From Polymyxa betae (taxonomy: Eukaryota > Endomyxa > Phytomyxea > Plasmodiophorida > Plasmodiophoridae), in NCBI GenBank assembly GCA_003693705.1, contig RBZT01000527.1, positions 1 through 64,000 of the forward strand: a DNA stretch of 64,000 bases, written 5' to 3'. Below the pieces are notes generated by a model. It was not told the origin of the DNA and made no database searches. It was given only the letters and a program-made list of their open reading frames with translations. The first letter of the stretch is position 1. The number at the start of each line of letters is the position of its first letter. The position numbers and the translations under genes were made by a program. Of this stretch, positions 22,776-34,900 are shown piece by piece.

Positions 22776-23329
22776 AGTTTACACCCGGAACACTTTCGCC
22801 GTCATGTCTATTAACATTGTTATCTACAGGCGATATTCGCTGACTTCGCCGAGAGCTGCAGGCGGGGACGCCCGCGCCATCCAAGCGGCGCCGGATTCTG
22901 GTCTCGGATGATGATGGGGATGGCAGCTCATCATCCGAGCACCACGAGGCCTCCACACAGACCGGTAACTGTTCCACCATTGTTCGCTAACTCTAACCAG
23001 AATTATATTTGTTACAGAAGACCACTTCGTCGATGTGGAGGCCTCTGAGTGTGAAGAACTATGTTGGTTACTGTTTTGATCTCTGTTCCTGCTCTTGTGG
23101 AGTATTCTCCGAGGTTCCGAAAGGTCCGATCACCGAGCGTCCAAGACTATTTAATGGTGGATCGCACTGTTGAATAAAGAACTTTTAACTATTTGATCTG
23201 GGATAGTCACTTCACTCTGACTAATGCTACATCGAGGTTAATATGCTCTAGTGTGGGAGAGTGTTTCTGTCACTAATAAACACTAATAATGTCCATTTTA
23301 AGTAGAATTTTTGGTCTAAATAGCTATGT
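22776..23329. other. Intergenic, no gene recognised
   Basis: Short ORFs only. The minus-strand 68-codon frame at 22980-22774 has no recognisable similarity. Confidence 0.4.
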
Positions 23330-25387
23330 TTTTCTGTATGGATTGCTCCAAAACGTATATCCCTGGTGTTTATGTCACCTGTGATGATAACTGTGTGTAG
23401 GATGAGATGTACTCCATTGCTCTAGAAAGGTGTGAATATCGTTGCAGAATGAACCTCTAGCTTGCCTGTTATCAACAGGTGGTGTTGTGTCAGTATCTCT
23501 CATGATTTTTGTTGAACAAGGTTGTTATTTTTTCAACTTCGAGGCTGTTTCTCAATAAATGGCGCCAGTATCGGTTGCTGTAGGTATAATTTGGAAACCC
23601 ATTCATCTGTCTGTATCTGCCGATTTCAGATATACATATAGTATATCGATTTTTTTTTGCTTTAGTTTGCAATTAGCTGTGCTCTTTTTTCAGAATTTAG
23701 CATACACGCATTCCACTGTAGTATTTTGAGTGAGTATATGTTACTTTGGGGGGCTTGAGTGACTACGCCCTCCAAAGTTTGCGTATTTACGTTCGGTCGT
23801 ACGCCCTGATTAGGTTGATATCCAGTCTTCTAAAGAACTCGGTGATGTTTCTCTGGGTTGGTTGTCCGTTTCTTGGTGGCGGACTGGCGGTAGCCTGTAG
23901 ATCCTTGCTTTTGCTCCTGTACTAGAGTTTTCCCATCTTAGGAAACGCAGATCGTGTACGTAAAATTTCTTCTTTATTGGAGACGTAGTGTTGGGCTTGA
24001 TTATATCCGTTTCCTGATGGTGGATATCAGTAGGTTCTCGCGCTGTCCTCTTCAGTCTGAGAGTTTATCCAGTTCGGGTTTGCCGTTTTGTTGTAGGTTA
24101 TAGACTTATAGCGATCCAAATTTTTTGTGTTTTCGGTTTCACTATACTTCGATAATATAGCCTCGATTTATTTTTTTAAGTTTGGGAATTAGTTATGTTG
24201 TAAAGGATGTGTCCCAGGAGTGCCCGTCATTGTTGCAAGCAACGCAGTGATTCGTTTCCTCGCCTTTTTGGCACTCTTTGGTATCATGAGGCTCCGCACG
24301 TACATTTTCCACAGCGTAGATTTTAACAATTCGAATCAGTACAGCTGGGAAATTTGAATGTCCTCCATATTGTTTTTTGGCCAGGGTTCGGTGGGGCAAC
24401 GTTCTATTGAAAATTGTAATGTAGCCTTGTTCAATAATAGTTCTTGCTTGTTCAGGGATATTGTAACACAATTTGAGGAATCCTGAGGCTCGAAGGGGGA
24501 TTGCCTGGACCCGTTAATTTGGGACCTGTGCGTAGCGCAAGTAGACCTTTTGATTTGATGAGTGGTACACCGAAGACGACCACTTGTCGGTCATCATGAG
24601 TTTGGGCAGCTCGGAGCGGAGCGATATTACCTGCGAGGTTACGCTTGCTTGTCGCTTCCTGTTGTTTTGTCATTCTATGTCGGAAGTATGTCGCAAGTGT
24701 TTGACCAGGTTTGAGGTTTGTTATGATACTATCCCTGTTGCCCTTTTACTCAATATTCTCCATAACTTCAAAATCGTTGAGGAATTTGGCGAATTCTGCG
24801 TATCTTTTCAAGTCCGCTATCGGGTCCATGCATTTGTTTTCCGCATCGACCTCGTTTTTGATGATAGCTGCACCATAATTGGTTTCGCTACGGTGAAATT
24901 CTGGAGGGGGGTTGTAGTTAAAGCTTTGAGTGCATTGTTCTGGTGATTTCGGGAATTGTAGGCCTTTTTGTGTGGTGGTTTATTCGTGTCACTGGAGGTG
25001 CTCCTTGCTCTTCTTTTGCTATCAGTTGACAGGTGGGAAACATTTTCATCCGTCATGTTTTCATCCACGTTGTTTGAGGTAATCATGATGTACCTAGTGT
25101 TTTTTTGGTTTGGTCGTGAGGTAAAGCTTTGATCTAGGCTGCACCTCAGACTCGCGTTGTATTCTGTTGCAGCGTTCTGCAAAATCAACTGCTGTANNNN
25201 NNNNNNNNNNNNNNNNNNNNNNNNNNNNNNNNNNNNNNNNNNNNNNNNNNNNNNNNNNNNNNNNNNNNNNNNNNNNNNNNNNNNNNNNNNNNNNNNNGGT
25301 ATTCGCGATATATAGGATTTCGGTGTTAACACTAAACCCTAGGGATATGCGTTCTACTGTTGGTTCTATTTTTGCGTTGAGCGCCAT
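23330..25387 (-). mobile_element. LINE (non-LTR retrotransposon) fragment: ORF1 and endonuclease
   Basis: On the minus strand the order is ORF1 then endonuclease, as in an intact LINE. ORF1 remains include a Lys/Arg/Ser-rich segment near 24950, a VVVFGVP stretch near 24580, and cysteine/histidine knuckle remnants near 24300-24210 (HDTKEC.. and CVACNNDGH). The endonuclease start (LQWNA-like) lies near 23710, with LCISEIGRY at 23640 and ITGDIN near 23390. Frames are broken throughout, so the copy is dead. The reverse transcriptase region is not found adjacent; an RT C-terminus fragment lies at 28.0-29.0 kb. The copy is interrupted by the N gap. Confidence 0.65.
25197..25297. other. Assembly gap (101 N)
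   Basis: A run of 101 undetermined bases lies inside the LINE ORF1 remnant. The true gap length is unknown. Coordinates on either side should not be assumed contiguous. Confidence 0.99.
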
Positions 25388-25949
25388 CCATTTTCAGGGG
25401 GCTAGTTTATTCGGCAGGTGAGTGGTTACACACCAACTTCCCGAACACTTGAGCAAACTTCGATTACATCCCCGTTGATGGTATAGTGATAAAACCATGA
25501 ATAAACGAGGACGGTTACCTGCGGGTGTCTCTATATAAGAGCGGACGAAAACGCCATCACTACGTTCACAGATTGCTGATGACGTAGTTCGTATCGAGCC
25601 TCAACGACGTACAGTACTGCAGGAAATAGACCGCATTAACAAGGTAAGAGACATGGATTACGTAATCTCCGCACTCCTCACGATTCGCATAGATCCCATC
25701 AGCAGGCCGTAATCGAAACGGATTCCCAGTACGACCTCGGGACCGTGCTGTTGCCTGTGATCATACGGACGGAGTTCTTCAAGCAGACCTGAAATGATAG
25801 ACCTCCCCGAATTGAGGCGTAATTAGTGCATCATTGCTCTATCAATATAGCTGATTCATTGTTTACAAAGTCGATTATAACAGATGGCCATTTTTATTTA
25901 ATTAATCAAGTGATGTTTTTTCCGGTCCTCATTGTATCGAAGGGCGTAC
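25388..25949. other. Intergenic, no gene recognised
   Basis: No ORF above 60 codons with similarity and no clear repeat. Confidence 0.4.
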
Positions 25950-26468
25950 ATGCCCAGCATTAAACACTGATATTGATACGACTATCACATTCCATAGTCT
26001 CATCATCACTTTCAATCATCTCAATCTCGCTACAGCGTGCGAGCAGCGCATTCTGGAAGTCGCGCAGGTGGACTTCCGGCATATCGACAGCGGGCATACT
26101 GGCCGCCCGATCGGCCTTTTGTCGACAGGTACGTGCGCGGATGGTCTCGAGCGCTGCAACCAGGATTTCGCCGCCTGTTGCAATGGACGGATTATCATGG
26201 AATTTGGCGAGTTCCTGTGACACCTCGAAGATCGCGGATAATTCGAGATCATACCACGGAACACGTCCGCACTCCGCCCGTCCATGTTACTAACAATCGA
26301 CCAGCTGATCTCATCACCGCCGAGGAAACTGTCCATACGAGCCTCATCATCATTAATGACGGGGTTGTCATCGTCGCAGTCCGGAACGAATTCGTTGCTC
26401 TCGTCATGGTCCTTGATAGAGTCAGTTTTCAAATAAGCGATGTTCTCCATGGTTATACTGTACCTCAA
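25950..26468 (-). pseudogene. Frameshifted duplicate of adjacent unknown ORF
   Basis: This minus-strand copy is homologous along its length to the ORF at 27096-26422, offset by 578 bp at the shared CCCAGCATTAAACACTGAT end. Shared peptide blocks include LGGDEISW versus LGGDQISW, RSADVF, RRQKADRA and PEVHL.DFQ.ALLARC. The first half reads in one frame to about residue 74. The second half (from about 26223) continues in another frame, so the copy is broken. Function is unknown. Confidence 0.65.
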
Positions 26469-27096
26469 CAGGGCTCAACGTGCCCTGATGTAGTTTTTGT
26501 TGATATTCGTGATATCGGAAGGCCCAGACGCCCAGCATTAAACACTGATTAATACGACTATCACATTCCATAGCCTCATCATCAATCTCAATAATCCCAA
26601 ACTCATTGCAACGGGCGAGCAGGGCACTCTGGAAGTCGTGCAGATGGACTTCCGGCATATCGGGCATACTGACCGCCCGATCGGCCTTTTGTCGACGAAT
26701 ACGGGCGCGGATGATATCGAAAGCTGAAACCAGAACTTCGCCACCAATTGCAATGGACGGCATTACCATGGAATTTGGCGAGTTTCTTGTGACACCTGAG
26801 ATGGCGGTTTGGAAATTGCCGATCATAGCATGGAACACGTCAGCACTCCTCCGGTCCATAATACTAACGATCAACCAGCTGATCTGATCACCACCGAGGA
26901 ATCTGTCCATAGGGATTTCATCATCATGAATAATGGGGGTGTGATCGTCGAGATAGAGGTCGAATTCCGAAGGAAGAAGGGGCGCTGGGGTGCTATTGGG
27001 GATCTTCTCCAACGCTTCACGGTATATCGCCACGAGCTCGATCTCCCACGGTTCAAATTCCCCCTCCAGAAGCCGTACAGACCGCGATCCGGCCAA
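26422..27096 (-). CDS. Uncharacterised 224-aa ORF, tandem-duplicated
   Basis: This is an open minus-strand frame of 224 codons. Its acidic middle (DLYLDDHTPIIHDDE) is followed by predicted helices and a conserved block, RRQKADRAVSMPDMPEVHL. Conservation with the broken copy downstream is stronger at protein level than expected for junk, so it was probably once a real gene. I recognise no domain. It lies among transposon fragments, so it could belong to an unknown mobile element. No introns are evident. Confidence 0.4.
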   Translation of the reverse strand: MAGSRSVRLLEGEFEPWEIELVAIYREALEKIPNSTPAPLLPSEFDLYLDDHTPIIHDDEIPMDRFLGGDQISWLIVSIMDRRSADVFHAMIGNFQTAISGVTRNSPNSMVMPSIAIGGEVLVSAFDIIRARIRRQKADRAVSMPDMPEVHLHDFQSALLARCNEFGIIEIDDEAMECDSRINQCLMLGVWAFRYHEYQQKLHQGTLSPVEVQYNHGEHRLFEN

Positions 27097-27629
27097 TACG
27101 ACCTGGGCTGCAGTCAGGAAGGCGGCTCATCCGCAGATTGTGCAGCCTGTGAGGATGCAGTCCTGTCATGATGGAATCAATCGCCCGTGATTATAGAGAG
27201 ATTATTGATAATCGGCGGCTGCCTTTGATTATCGCATGAAGATCGAAGGAGCCGCAGACCTGAATCAAGCTGAGAGCGATCCGGTTTGTAATGTTACAGC
27301 TGTATGAAGAATACAGAATCTGACCTCGGACAATTATTGTCCAATTTTGCCGTGACGAACAGGCCGATCAGCCTTCGAGGAATCAATCAAGCTTCCGATG
27401 TGGAGATTGGATGGAACAGGTTTGAATGGCTTCTCACGATATGCGACCCCGATGGATAAATGACCACATTCACGGATTAGCAATCGCCTACAGAGCCGTG
27501 AAGGATTTCGATCACGATCAATCAGCTGCGTGAATCTCGAAATGGTCTGATGATGATCATGAACCTGACGGTCCAGGTTCTCCTAATTCATAATTTCGAA
27601 GATAAATCAGCCCATGAATGATGATCGTA
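27097..27629. other. Intergenic, no gene recognised
   Basis: No supported ORF, RNA gene or repeat is seen. Confidence 0.4.
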
Positions 27630-27850
27630 TTTCAGCCCTACAGAGGGCTTAGAGACTTTGACAGCGAAGGCAGTCATCTGTTGGCCCAATCCTACAAGGA
27701 GTTGAACCCTGTACCTTCAAGAGGCTGTCGAGGTCCCCCTGCTGGTTTCCAGCTTTCAGTATCATTGCGACTATATCTCACAGCCAGCTTTCGTTGCTTT
27801 GCGCAAAACTTTCGCCATTATTTTGCTATGTGTCGATGATTTTCAATTGA
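27630..27850 (-). mobile_element. tRNA-derived SINE-like copy 2
   Basis: This is a diverged homologue of the element at 21301-21550. It shares GCCCTA, GGCCCAATC.TACA.GGA..TGAACCC, and the CTGGTTTCCAGCTTTCA block. The minus-strand B-box here is degenerate (GGTTCAACTCC). It is older or more decayed than copy 1. Confidence 0.5.
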
Positions 27851-27999
27851 GCTTTACATCTGGTGTGACCAGTATGAGCTCTATTTAATAGTGATCTGTT
27901 GCGTTGGATTTTAATGACAATTCTTTCTGGTCGCGTTTGTATTTATCGATCGTGAATGGAATTGGATAATTATTGAATTGACTCGATTTAACACTTATA

Positions 28000-28977
28000 T
28001 CAAGGTATCTCAGTAGTCTTTTTGCTCGGACATTTTTCTTTGAAATGTAAACTATATGAGCTTAGTAAAAGATCGTATTGGGTTGGTTCCCAGATTGTGC
28101 GGCATCCTTTGCTATTCGTTGATAGGTTGCTATCCGGGATCGCCGTCTCGGTATGGCTAGGAGCAAAGTGCAGTTCCACGGTGTTATTCCGGGCCAGTTT
28201 GGCAAGATTCTTTGAGCAGTCCTTAACAGCTGTGTTGAGGTATCGTCGTTTGTATGGGAGCGTTGCAAACTGTTGTAAAGAGTCGCTAAAGATGTGAATT
28301 TTTCTGATTCTTCGGCAGTAGTCGTTTGTAAACGTTTGCGATCCCATACTGGAATGCATTTATTTCTGTCTCGTAGCTTGATGTAGCGTCTGAAATGAGA
28401 ATACTCTCACAGACCTCGATTTCGGAAGTATCTTTATTGGTTTCAGGGTTGAGAGTGTGAGCTATGAGAAGTGTGGTTTCTATTGTGAAATCAGGGCCAT
28501 ACAAGCAATTGTCCGGGATCTTACAAGCCGCACCGCAATCAATCTATCATATCTGCATCGTCGGCTCTGGTTAGACGACCATCTGTCCAGAGGTCTGGAA
28601 TAAGTATTGTCCTCGCCATAGCCGTCCCAATTTTCGAAGTCTTCCTCCTTCAAATTGCTACGCGAAATGGCTGTATGAATCGCCATGGTTGTGTCTGTTC
28701 TGATTTAATCGGTTAAGAGAGGAAATTTGGATATTGAATGCAGTAGGGATATGGGGGCAGATTTCATGCAGCCAGTATACGTTCTCATGTATTCATTGTA
28801 AGCAGATTGTAATGACTTCATGATCGCTGGATTGTGCATTTCAGCCCCAATCCATGTAGTGTAATAGTTGAGTTTGCCCCCTACGAACGAGTGACATAAC
28901 GGTTGAAAAATCTTTTGACTATTGAGAAAATCTTTTGACCAATGCCGTATTTGCGCAGCGCTTTGAGCGCTGCGCAT
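28000..28977 (-). mobile_element. LINE fragment: RT C-terminus and RNase H
   Basis: The minus-strand peptide near 28880-28720 (SFVGGKLNYYTTWIGAEMH, then a GCMKSAP.SLLH block) matches the C-terminal thumb region of LINE reverse transcriptases. Downstream, an RNase H-like domain is split over two frames: an ISDATSSYETEINAFQYGI-type start near 28420-28360, and IFSDSLQQ and a HFAPSHTE-type block near 28290-28120. Several frameshifts separate the pieces. Presence of RNase H suggests an I/Jockey- or R1-like clade. The copy is inactive. Confidence 0.6.
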
Positions 28978-29220
28978 CGTTTCATAATTTCTTGGGCGGG
29001 TTTGTGTAACGTTATTTGAAAGATAAAGTGTGACTGTACCTTGTTAGCAATCAGTTAGGCCCCAAAATATATGACCGATTCCGCAATTTTGATTGTATTT
29101 CTGGATGTAGTGACTTTATCTGACGGATGGCTATCATTGAATAGCACGTACATATGTAAAATCTGTGTTTATCTTAATTTTTTTGTTGGCACCAAGATTC
29201 CATGTGTTCTTATTGTAATT

Positions 29221-30092
29221 TTAGCCCGTTTGTGACATTGAGTTGCTTTCGGAAAGCAAGTCATAGACGAAAATTAGCCACAGTAGCACGCTTAAGCTGG
29301 ATCCTTGAGGGATTTCATTTTGCTGCCGCCTAATTCCCGGAGGTCTTCTTGTCGTTGTCGGACATCGCGTTGGAGTCCGAGGACGTTTTGCAACGGTTCT
29401 CAAATAATAATGACCCTTTTCATTGCAAAGCCTGCACACATGGTTCAGTGCCCGACATTCAGAAATTTTATGACCCTTAAGGTCGCAGTGTTTGCATTTG
29501 TCCTTTGACTTCTTCTTTTGCGTAGCGAAGTCCGCAGGTGCGTAGCGAGGTTCGCAAACTGCGGCTCGGCTGTTCACTGGTTGTTTTTCGCGTAGCAGAT
29601 AAGTGTTTGTTCGAGTACATCGCAAGTCTTGCGGTCATCAGGTCCGTAGAATAAAGTGTCACGTAGATCTTTCATCTTGGATGGCAGCTTCTGAAATACC
29701 GTGAGGAAGAGCTTGAAGTCGGATATTGGGGCTCCGGAGTTCGTTAAAGTCAGTAGGATGAGTCGGACATTGTCCAGGAACTCCATGATGTCTGCCTTGT
29801 CGGATAAGGTTATCCGTTTGAGTTAGGACTCAGTTGCGATGACGTCCGCAGCGGCCTGGCCTTGAAATCGATTTTCGTTAAGCCGTTTCCAGAAAGATGG
29901 GAGGTCTTCGCAGGCAGTGGTGTGTGTATTGAAATCTTCGGACATCGGCATGATTATGAGGTGGAATGCAGTCTGATGACGACGCTCCCAATCAACTATA
30001 TCGGCCTGGGATCCGGGTGGAACCGGTCGTGAGGAATTTGTCCGGGCGGAGTTCAGGTTCAAATTCGCGCGGATTAAGTTCACCCTCAGCAA
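29221..30092 (-). mobile_element. Ty1/Copia-type gag fragment
   Basis: The minus-strand frame at 29786-29574 resembles the Copia gag (UBN2) core, with ISDFKLFLTVFQKLPSK. The next frame (29625-29221) contains a true CCHC zinc knuckle, CKHCDLKGHKISEC, and a second knuckle that lacks its last Cys. An upstream frame at 30092-29823 probably gives the gag N-terminus. The three pieces are in different frames. No protease, integrase or RT follows and no LTRs are recognisable, so this is a dead fragment. Confidence 0.6.
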
Positions 30093-30788
30093 CAGTGAAT
30101 TCCGAGATAACGGACGCGTCGTCCGGGGTGTAGCATGGGCTCGTTGATTGCTGTTCGTTGAAAATCGACTATCAGAGTGGATGCTGTTTTTTGTTTGATT
30201 TTAAAAAATTCATTTTGATGGGTGCTAGACCGATAGTGTCGCTGGACAGTTAAGTTGTGGTCATTATAGTGGAATAATGGTTGATATTTACTTTGTTTTG
30301 GCAGTAGTGACTCCAGACCAGTCAGACGTTCTTCGATTTTTGTAACGATTTTGCCATACATGACGATCAGCTCATTGTCATGTGATGCCTCGACCGCTGC
30401 CAGCTTCTCTTTCGCTGTCTTCAATTTCGCATCGACCAATGCGATCCTACCCTTCACATCCACCTCTCCCGCCAACATCACGACCGGCGCGGCTAAACCA
30501 AATATATCAATATACACACAACTTATGAAAGCCATTCGAACAGAGAAAAGAAGCGCGTATTCTAGGGTGGAATAATGGATGATATTTACTTGGTTTTGGC
30601 AGTAGTGACTCCAGACCAGTCAGACGCTCTTCAAACTTTGTACCGAATATGCCATACATTACGATCAGCGCATTGTCATGTGCTGTCTCGGCCGCTGCCA
30701 GTTTCTCCTTCGCTGTCTCGACCAATGCGATCCTACCCTTTCCCGACAAAATCACGACAATAAGAATGAGGATTCCCTTGACGCGCAC
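30086..30788 (-). repeat. Tandem duplication of a coiled-coil-like ORF
   Basis: Two minus-strand ORFs, 30788-30507 and 30535-30086, share an almost identical block of about 50 residues (GRIALV.., TAKEKLAA.E, ERLTGLESLLPK.SKY). The period is about 300 bp. Both start with a short hydrophobic segment that could be a signal or anchor. Heptad-like spacing suggests a coiled coil. No known family. Each copy is short, and the second ends in unrelated sequence, so both may be decayed. Confidence 0.55.
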
Positions 30789-30969
30789 CTTGCCACTACC
30801 CGTAGTCTCTCCTTTCCATAACTGATATGGTCCGACATTGAGGTTGAACCATCAGAAATATGTATGCGAGCATCGCTTAGGTATTTATGTAGGTATAAAG
30901 ATAAACTGGGTACGCAATATTTTGTTTGAGCACAACTTTGTCAGATAGTTACGTAACGAACGTTGTAGG

Positions 30970-31524
30970 CAGAAATAGTAGAATGAATGTATTGATCCGA
31001 TCCGATATTAAATCACCAGGGCCCAATCTTTGGTCGGACCGATCATCTCCGTTCCGATCGCCGATAGTCCGTGACCATAAACTTATGAGCCTTCACGAAC
31101 CTTCGAATGCATGCATCCCTGGCCTGGTCAGATTTCATACGAAAATCGCGGTCGATTGTTCGGATGTAGCAGTCCAATTGCTTGACGCTGACAGCTGTTG
31201 TATAAACCAAAAATTAAAAAAATTATATGTAGCAAACACTATATTCCTATCATACCAAACCCGCTTGCTCTTCTTTCAAACACCCATTTCAAGCTCTTCC
31301 TCATTAGAAACCAAGAGCGATTGTCTTCCTGGGGCAACGCTTTTCGCCCCAGATCTTGCAGCCTTCAATTTATCGAGTGCGGCACGCCATCGAACGCTGT
31401 GCTGAGCACAAGCTGCGGTCAGTTTTACTTCAGCAGGCCGGTTGTCGATCGCATTCAGGATGTCGAGTTTCTGCTGGTTGGTGAACGGACGCTTCACAGG
31501 CATTGTTAGAGCTGAGGATGACAA
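30970..31524 (-). mobile_element. pogo/CENP-B-like transposase N-terminal remnant
   Basis: The minus-strand frame from 31524 begins with a helix-turn-helix of the Psq/CENP-B type: TNQQKLDILNAI, LTAACAQHSV, and a NEEELE start of the second domain. After a break, a frame near 31155-31070 gives ACIRRFVKAHKFMVTDYRR, which fits the CENP-B DNA-binding helix. No DDE catalytic domain is found to the left. It is probably a dead Tc1/mariner-pogo fragment. Confidence 0.5.
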
Positions 31525-31921
31525 ATGTAGGGTAATTTCAAGTGCGCGCCATCTCCAGTCGCCACGCGGAAGTCTGTACTTTTACGCATAAATCTGGAAC
31601 TTTAATCGAGTACAAAGTTTCGCAAATTACGGTAGATTGGATGGATTGGATTGGGGTAGCCTTTCGGCAGGGTGGGCGGCACTTTAACCCTAGTGCGGGG
31701 CACAGACAATAGGGTCCGTGGCTCTCCTACTAATAAAAATTCGGAGGCCTACACCACTTTATCTCTTATCTCCTATCTCTTCGCATTTAAATTTTAAAAC
31801 AAAAAATTCGCGCTACGGACTTTTTTACGAATTGTGGAAACATTTGCGAAATCTGATGAAATGTTCGTTACGGGTTTCATTCAATTTCCTCGTCTCTATG
31901 CCATTTTGAAATCTTTTATTT
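31525..31921. other. Intergenic upstream of UBR gene
   Basis: No ORF with similarity. It contains the presumed promoter of the UBR ligase. Confidence 0.4.
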
Positions 31922-34900
31922 ATGTTTGCCAATGATGACACCGGCTTGATATCGCCAAGCAGACACAATTGCATGGATCTGCCGCCGCCGTCTGGACCAT
32001 TACCTGAGCGGTTTCGGGACCCGGTCGAAATCCCAGGCCTGCTCCGCGCCTTGATTCAGAATCTAAGCACCGAGAATCTCGAGCCCTGGATTCGCCGCCT
32101 TCTTGCCGGCAATTCGGATGAGGACGAATTTTTCGCACAGCTGGCTAATGTTGTTTTCTGTATGGTTATGCCGGAGCAGATTTCGCTAATAGCTTGATTA
32201 GAGAAATCAATCGAGTGTTTGTGCCTACTCTTTCAGGCCTGGTGAGCCTGCCTATCAATGTTCGACATGTGGTGTCGATCCCACCTGTATACAATGCGCT
32301 TCGTGCTTTCGTCGTGCTGATCATACTGGTCATGACGTTAAAATGACACATGCAGGTTGGCAGCCCACAATCGCTTTTCAAATTTCAACTCTTTGTAGTC
32401 TTATTTCATTTTTGACGATTACCGAAATATTCTCTGATTTGTTCCAGTTTATTTTTTCAGCTTAAGTCATTCTACACCAGGCTTCAGAATTCATATGTAA
32501 ATGTTTCAACTTTTGAGGTGTTCAATGGATCGAGCGCCGCTCTTGCGTTTAGATGGGTCTGCTCTTTCTGAAATCATTTATGCAGGTGGCGGCGGTATCT
32601 GTGACTGTGGCGATTCCAGCAGTTGGGCTTCGGAAGGATTCTGCTCCCAACATCGGGGTCATGGCGACGTCGACGCTGTCGATACGAGCTGGTTACCCTC
32701 CCATACTGTCATTATTTTCGAGACGCTGCTCGACGACACCATCAAATCCATTCTGCAGCTGGATGACCATTTTATGGTCGATAAGGAGATATTGGCCGGT
32801 ACGCCCAAATTGCATCACACCCACGTCGGATTATTGTACAATGACAATGTGCATTCCTTCAACGATATCATCACGCTTCTTCGTTCGATTGCTGGTCTGC
32901 CTGAGCGTTGCGGTTTGAACGTCGCTCTGAAGGTCGATTACTATCAGCGAGCTGTATTCGCTGTCGGCCCAGAATCGCATTGCCAAACGTACATCAACGA
33001 ATTCAGCGATTATGATGTTGGTGGCGCTGTCGACAGAGTACCGAACGTTTTATTGACTGAAGATCGCGTTGTTGAGATACTTAACATCGTGACCGATTTA
33101 TGTTCGAAATCGGACGCTCTGCGTCGATTAGCCTGCGACCTATTGAGTCGCCAGCGAGGAGAGTCGGTCCCCTATGGATCATACATGAGCGCCTTAATGC
33201 ACGGCTCGTCAATTCTGTCTCGAAGCATTTCCGGGGCCATGCCTCCGTTCCATTTTCAGCTGTTCGTCTCGGTCGCTTTCAAAGAAGCTTTCACAATCGA
33301 GTTTACGCGCCATTATGTCGCTCTGAATCGCGCTATGACGCGACCTTCACACGCTCATTCGCGATCGGTTCTTGATTTCAGCGTGCAGCTTTATACGATC
33401 CCCGATCTGGTGCTTCGGTTATGTCGTTCGCAGGATTTGCTCGGCGTCTTCTTGAATGCCTTTCAGGAACTGCTTACAGCCCAGTTCTCGATCCAGCCTA
33501 TGGTTCGTGCTGATGACCAAGATGAGGCTTTGATCATCAATGGGCTTCGCGACCTGGTCTACATTGTCAGCAATCAGGGCGTCTGTCGCTACATTTTCGA
33601 ATCACGATCCGATATCATTCGTTCGTGGCTCCGTATCCTTCATATGGCTGATGGGCTTGATAACCAGATGCGTCAGACGGGTGTTCATGTCGATTATGAG
33701 AGCATTCAGTGGTGGTCCGCCTTTCGCCTCACATTCCGGCTGCATCCCGTCTCCAAGATCTTTCTCGAAGAGTTCAGCAAGCTGTTTGTAGCGGCGGATT
33801 TGGAACTAAGCATCATTCCAATCATGGATTCAGTATCGAGGCAGCTTTCCGAAGATCGTCATACTGCCTTGCAGGTAAATAATTCCTCGTCTTAGATGAG
33901 AACGAATAATTCTGGTTTTAGGTGATTGACTTCGGAAATGGGTTTCAATGTCCTATGTATGATATTACTCGGCAGCCTGTATCAATGCACTTCCCTTTAC
34001 GCCGCTTCGTCATTGAATTAACGGCGCGATTCGCGCTGGCCACTTCATGCCCGTTGGGCGCCATATTTCGTAACGCTTCCGTCTTCATGGACATCGTTGA
34101 TCAATTGATGCGAGCTGTGGCTTTTATCGGCCATATCCGCGCTGGTCTCTGGGTTCTTAATGGCAGCATGTTGGTCCAACAAGCTGCTACTTATGAACGT
34201 ATTCAAGCCCGTGATTGCATGTTCGATCCGGATTTGTTGGCCTTGCAATGCAGCGCTGCCTTGATGGGTCCCAAAACCTTTCTTTCAATGCTTTCGTATC
34301 GCTTCTCTCTTCACGAAATATTCTTTCCGGGACGATTTTCGGCACCGACTTTCGACGCTGCGATCGAGTCGAACAAGGTTTCGCTTGTCGTCGATTTCTT
34401 CTTACATATCCTTGTTGCACTTGTGATCGAGCGGTCTCGTATCACCAATGATAAGACCTGGGGCTTGCGTCGTGAGATTGTTCATTGGTTAATGACCAGC
34501 GATCTCACTCATAGCGATCTTTTGTTTCGTCTCGGGGCCGAGGCGCCTTCAGCCGAGCTAAAGCAGATTTTGCCAGAAGTGTCGCGGTTTGTGACTCCTC
34601 GTGATATGGAGTCTGGCAAGTACCAGGTGAAGAGGGAGGCGGTCGCCGAAATGTTCGATCCGCTTTTTATCAAATACAGCGACGCCCAACGGGAAACTGC
34701 CACTGCAACATTCGCATCGCAAAACCCTCGTGAGCCTGTTCTACCCACATTGCCGGCGTATTCGACACCGTTCCTGCCTCTCTTCCAGCTGGCGGCGTCG
34801 CTTGAACTGTTCCAGATTTTGCACCAGGTAAACTCGGATACAGATGGTTATTTGGTTGATTTTCAATTCGAGTTTTAGATTTTGGGAAGCGCTGTGTTGA

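Noticed and set aside
30926-31405. 159-codon plus-strand ORF
   Set aside because: Overlaps the transposase remnant on the other strand, with no similarity and no splice support.
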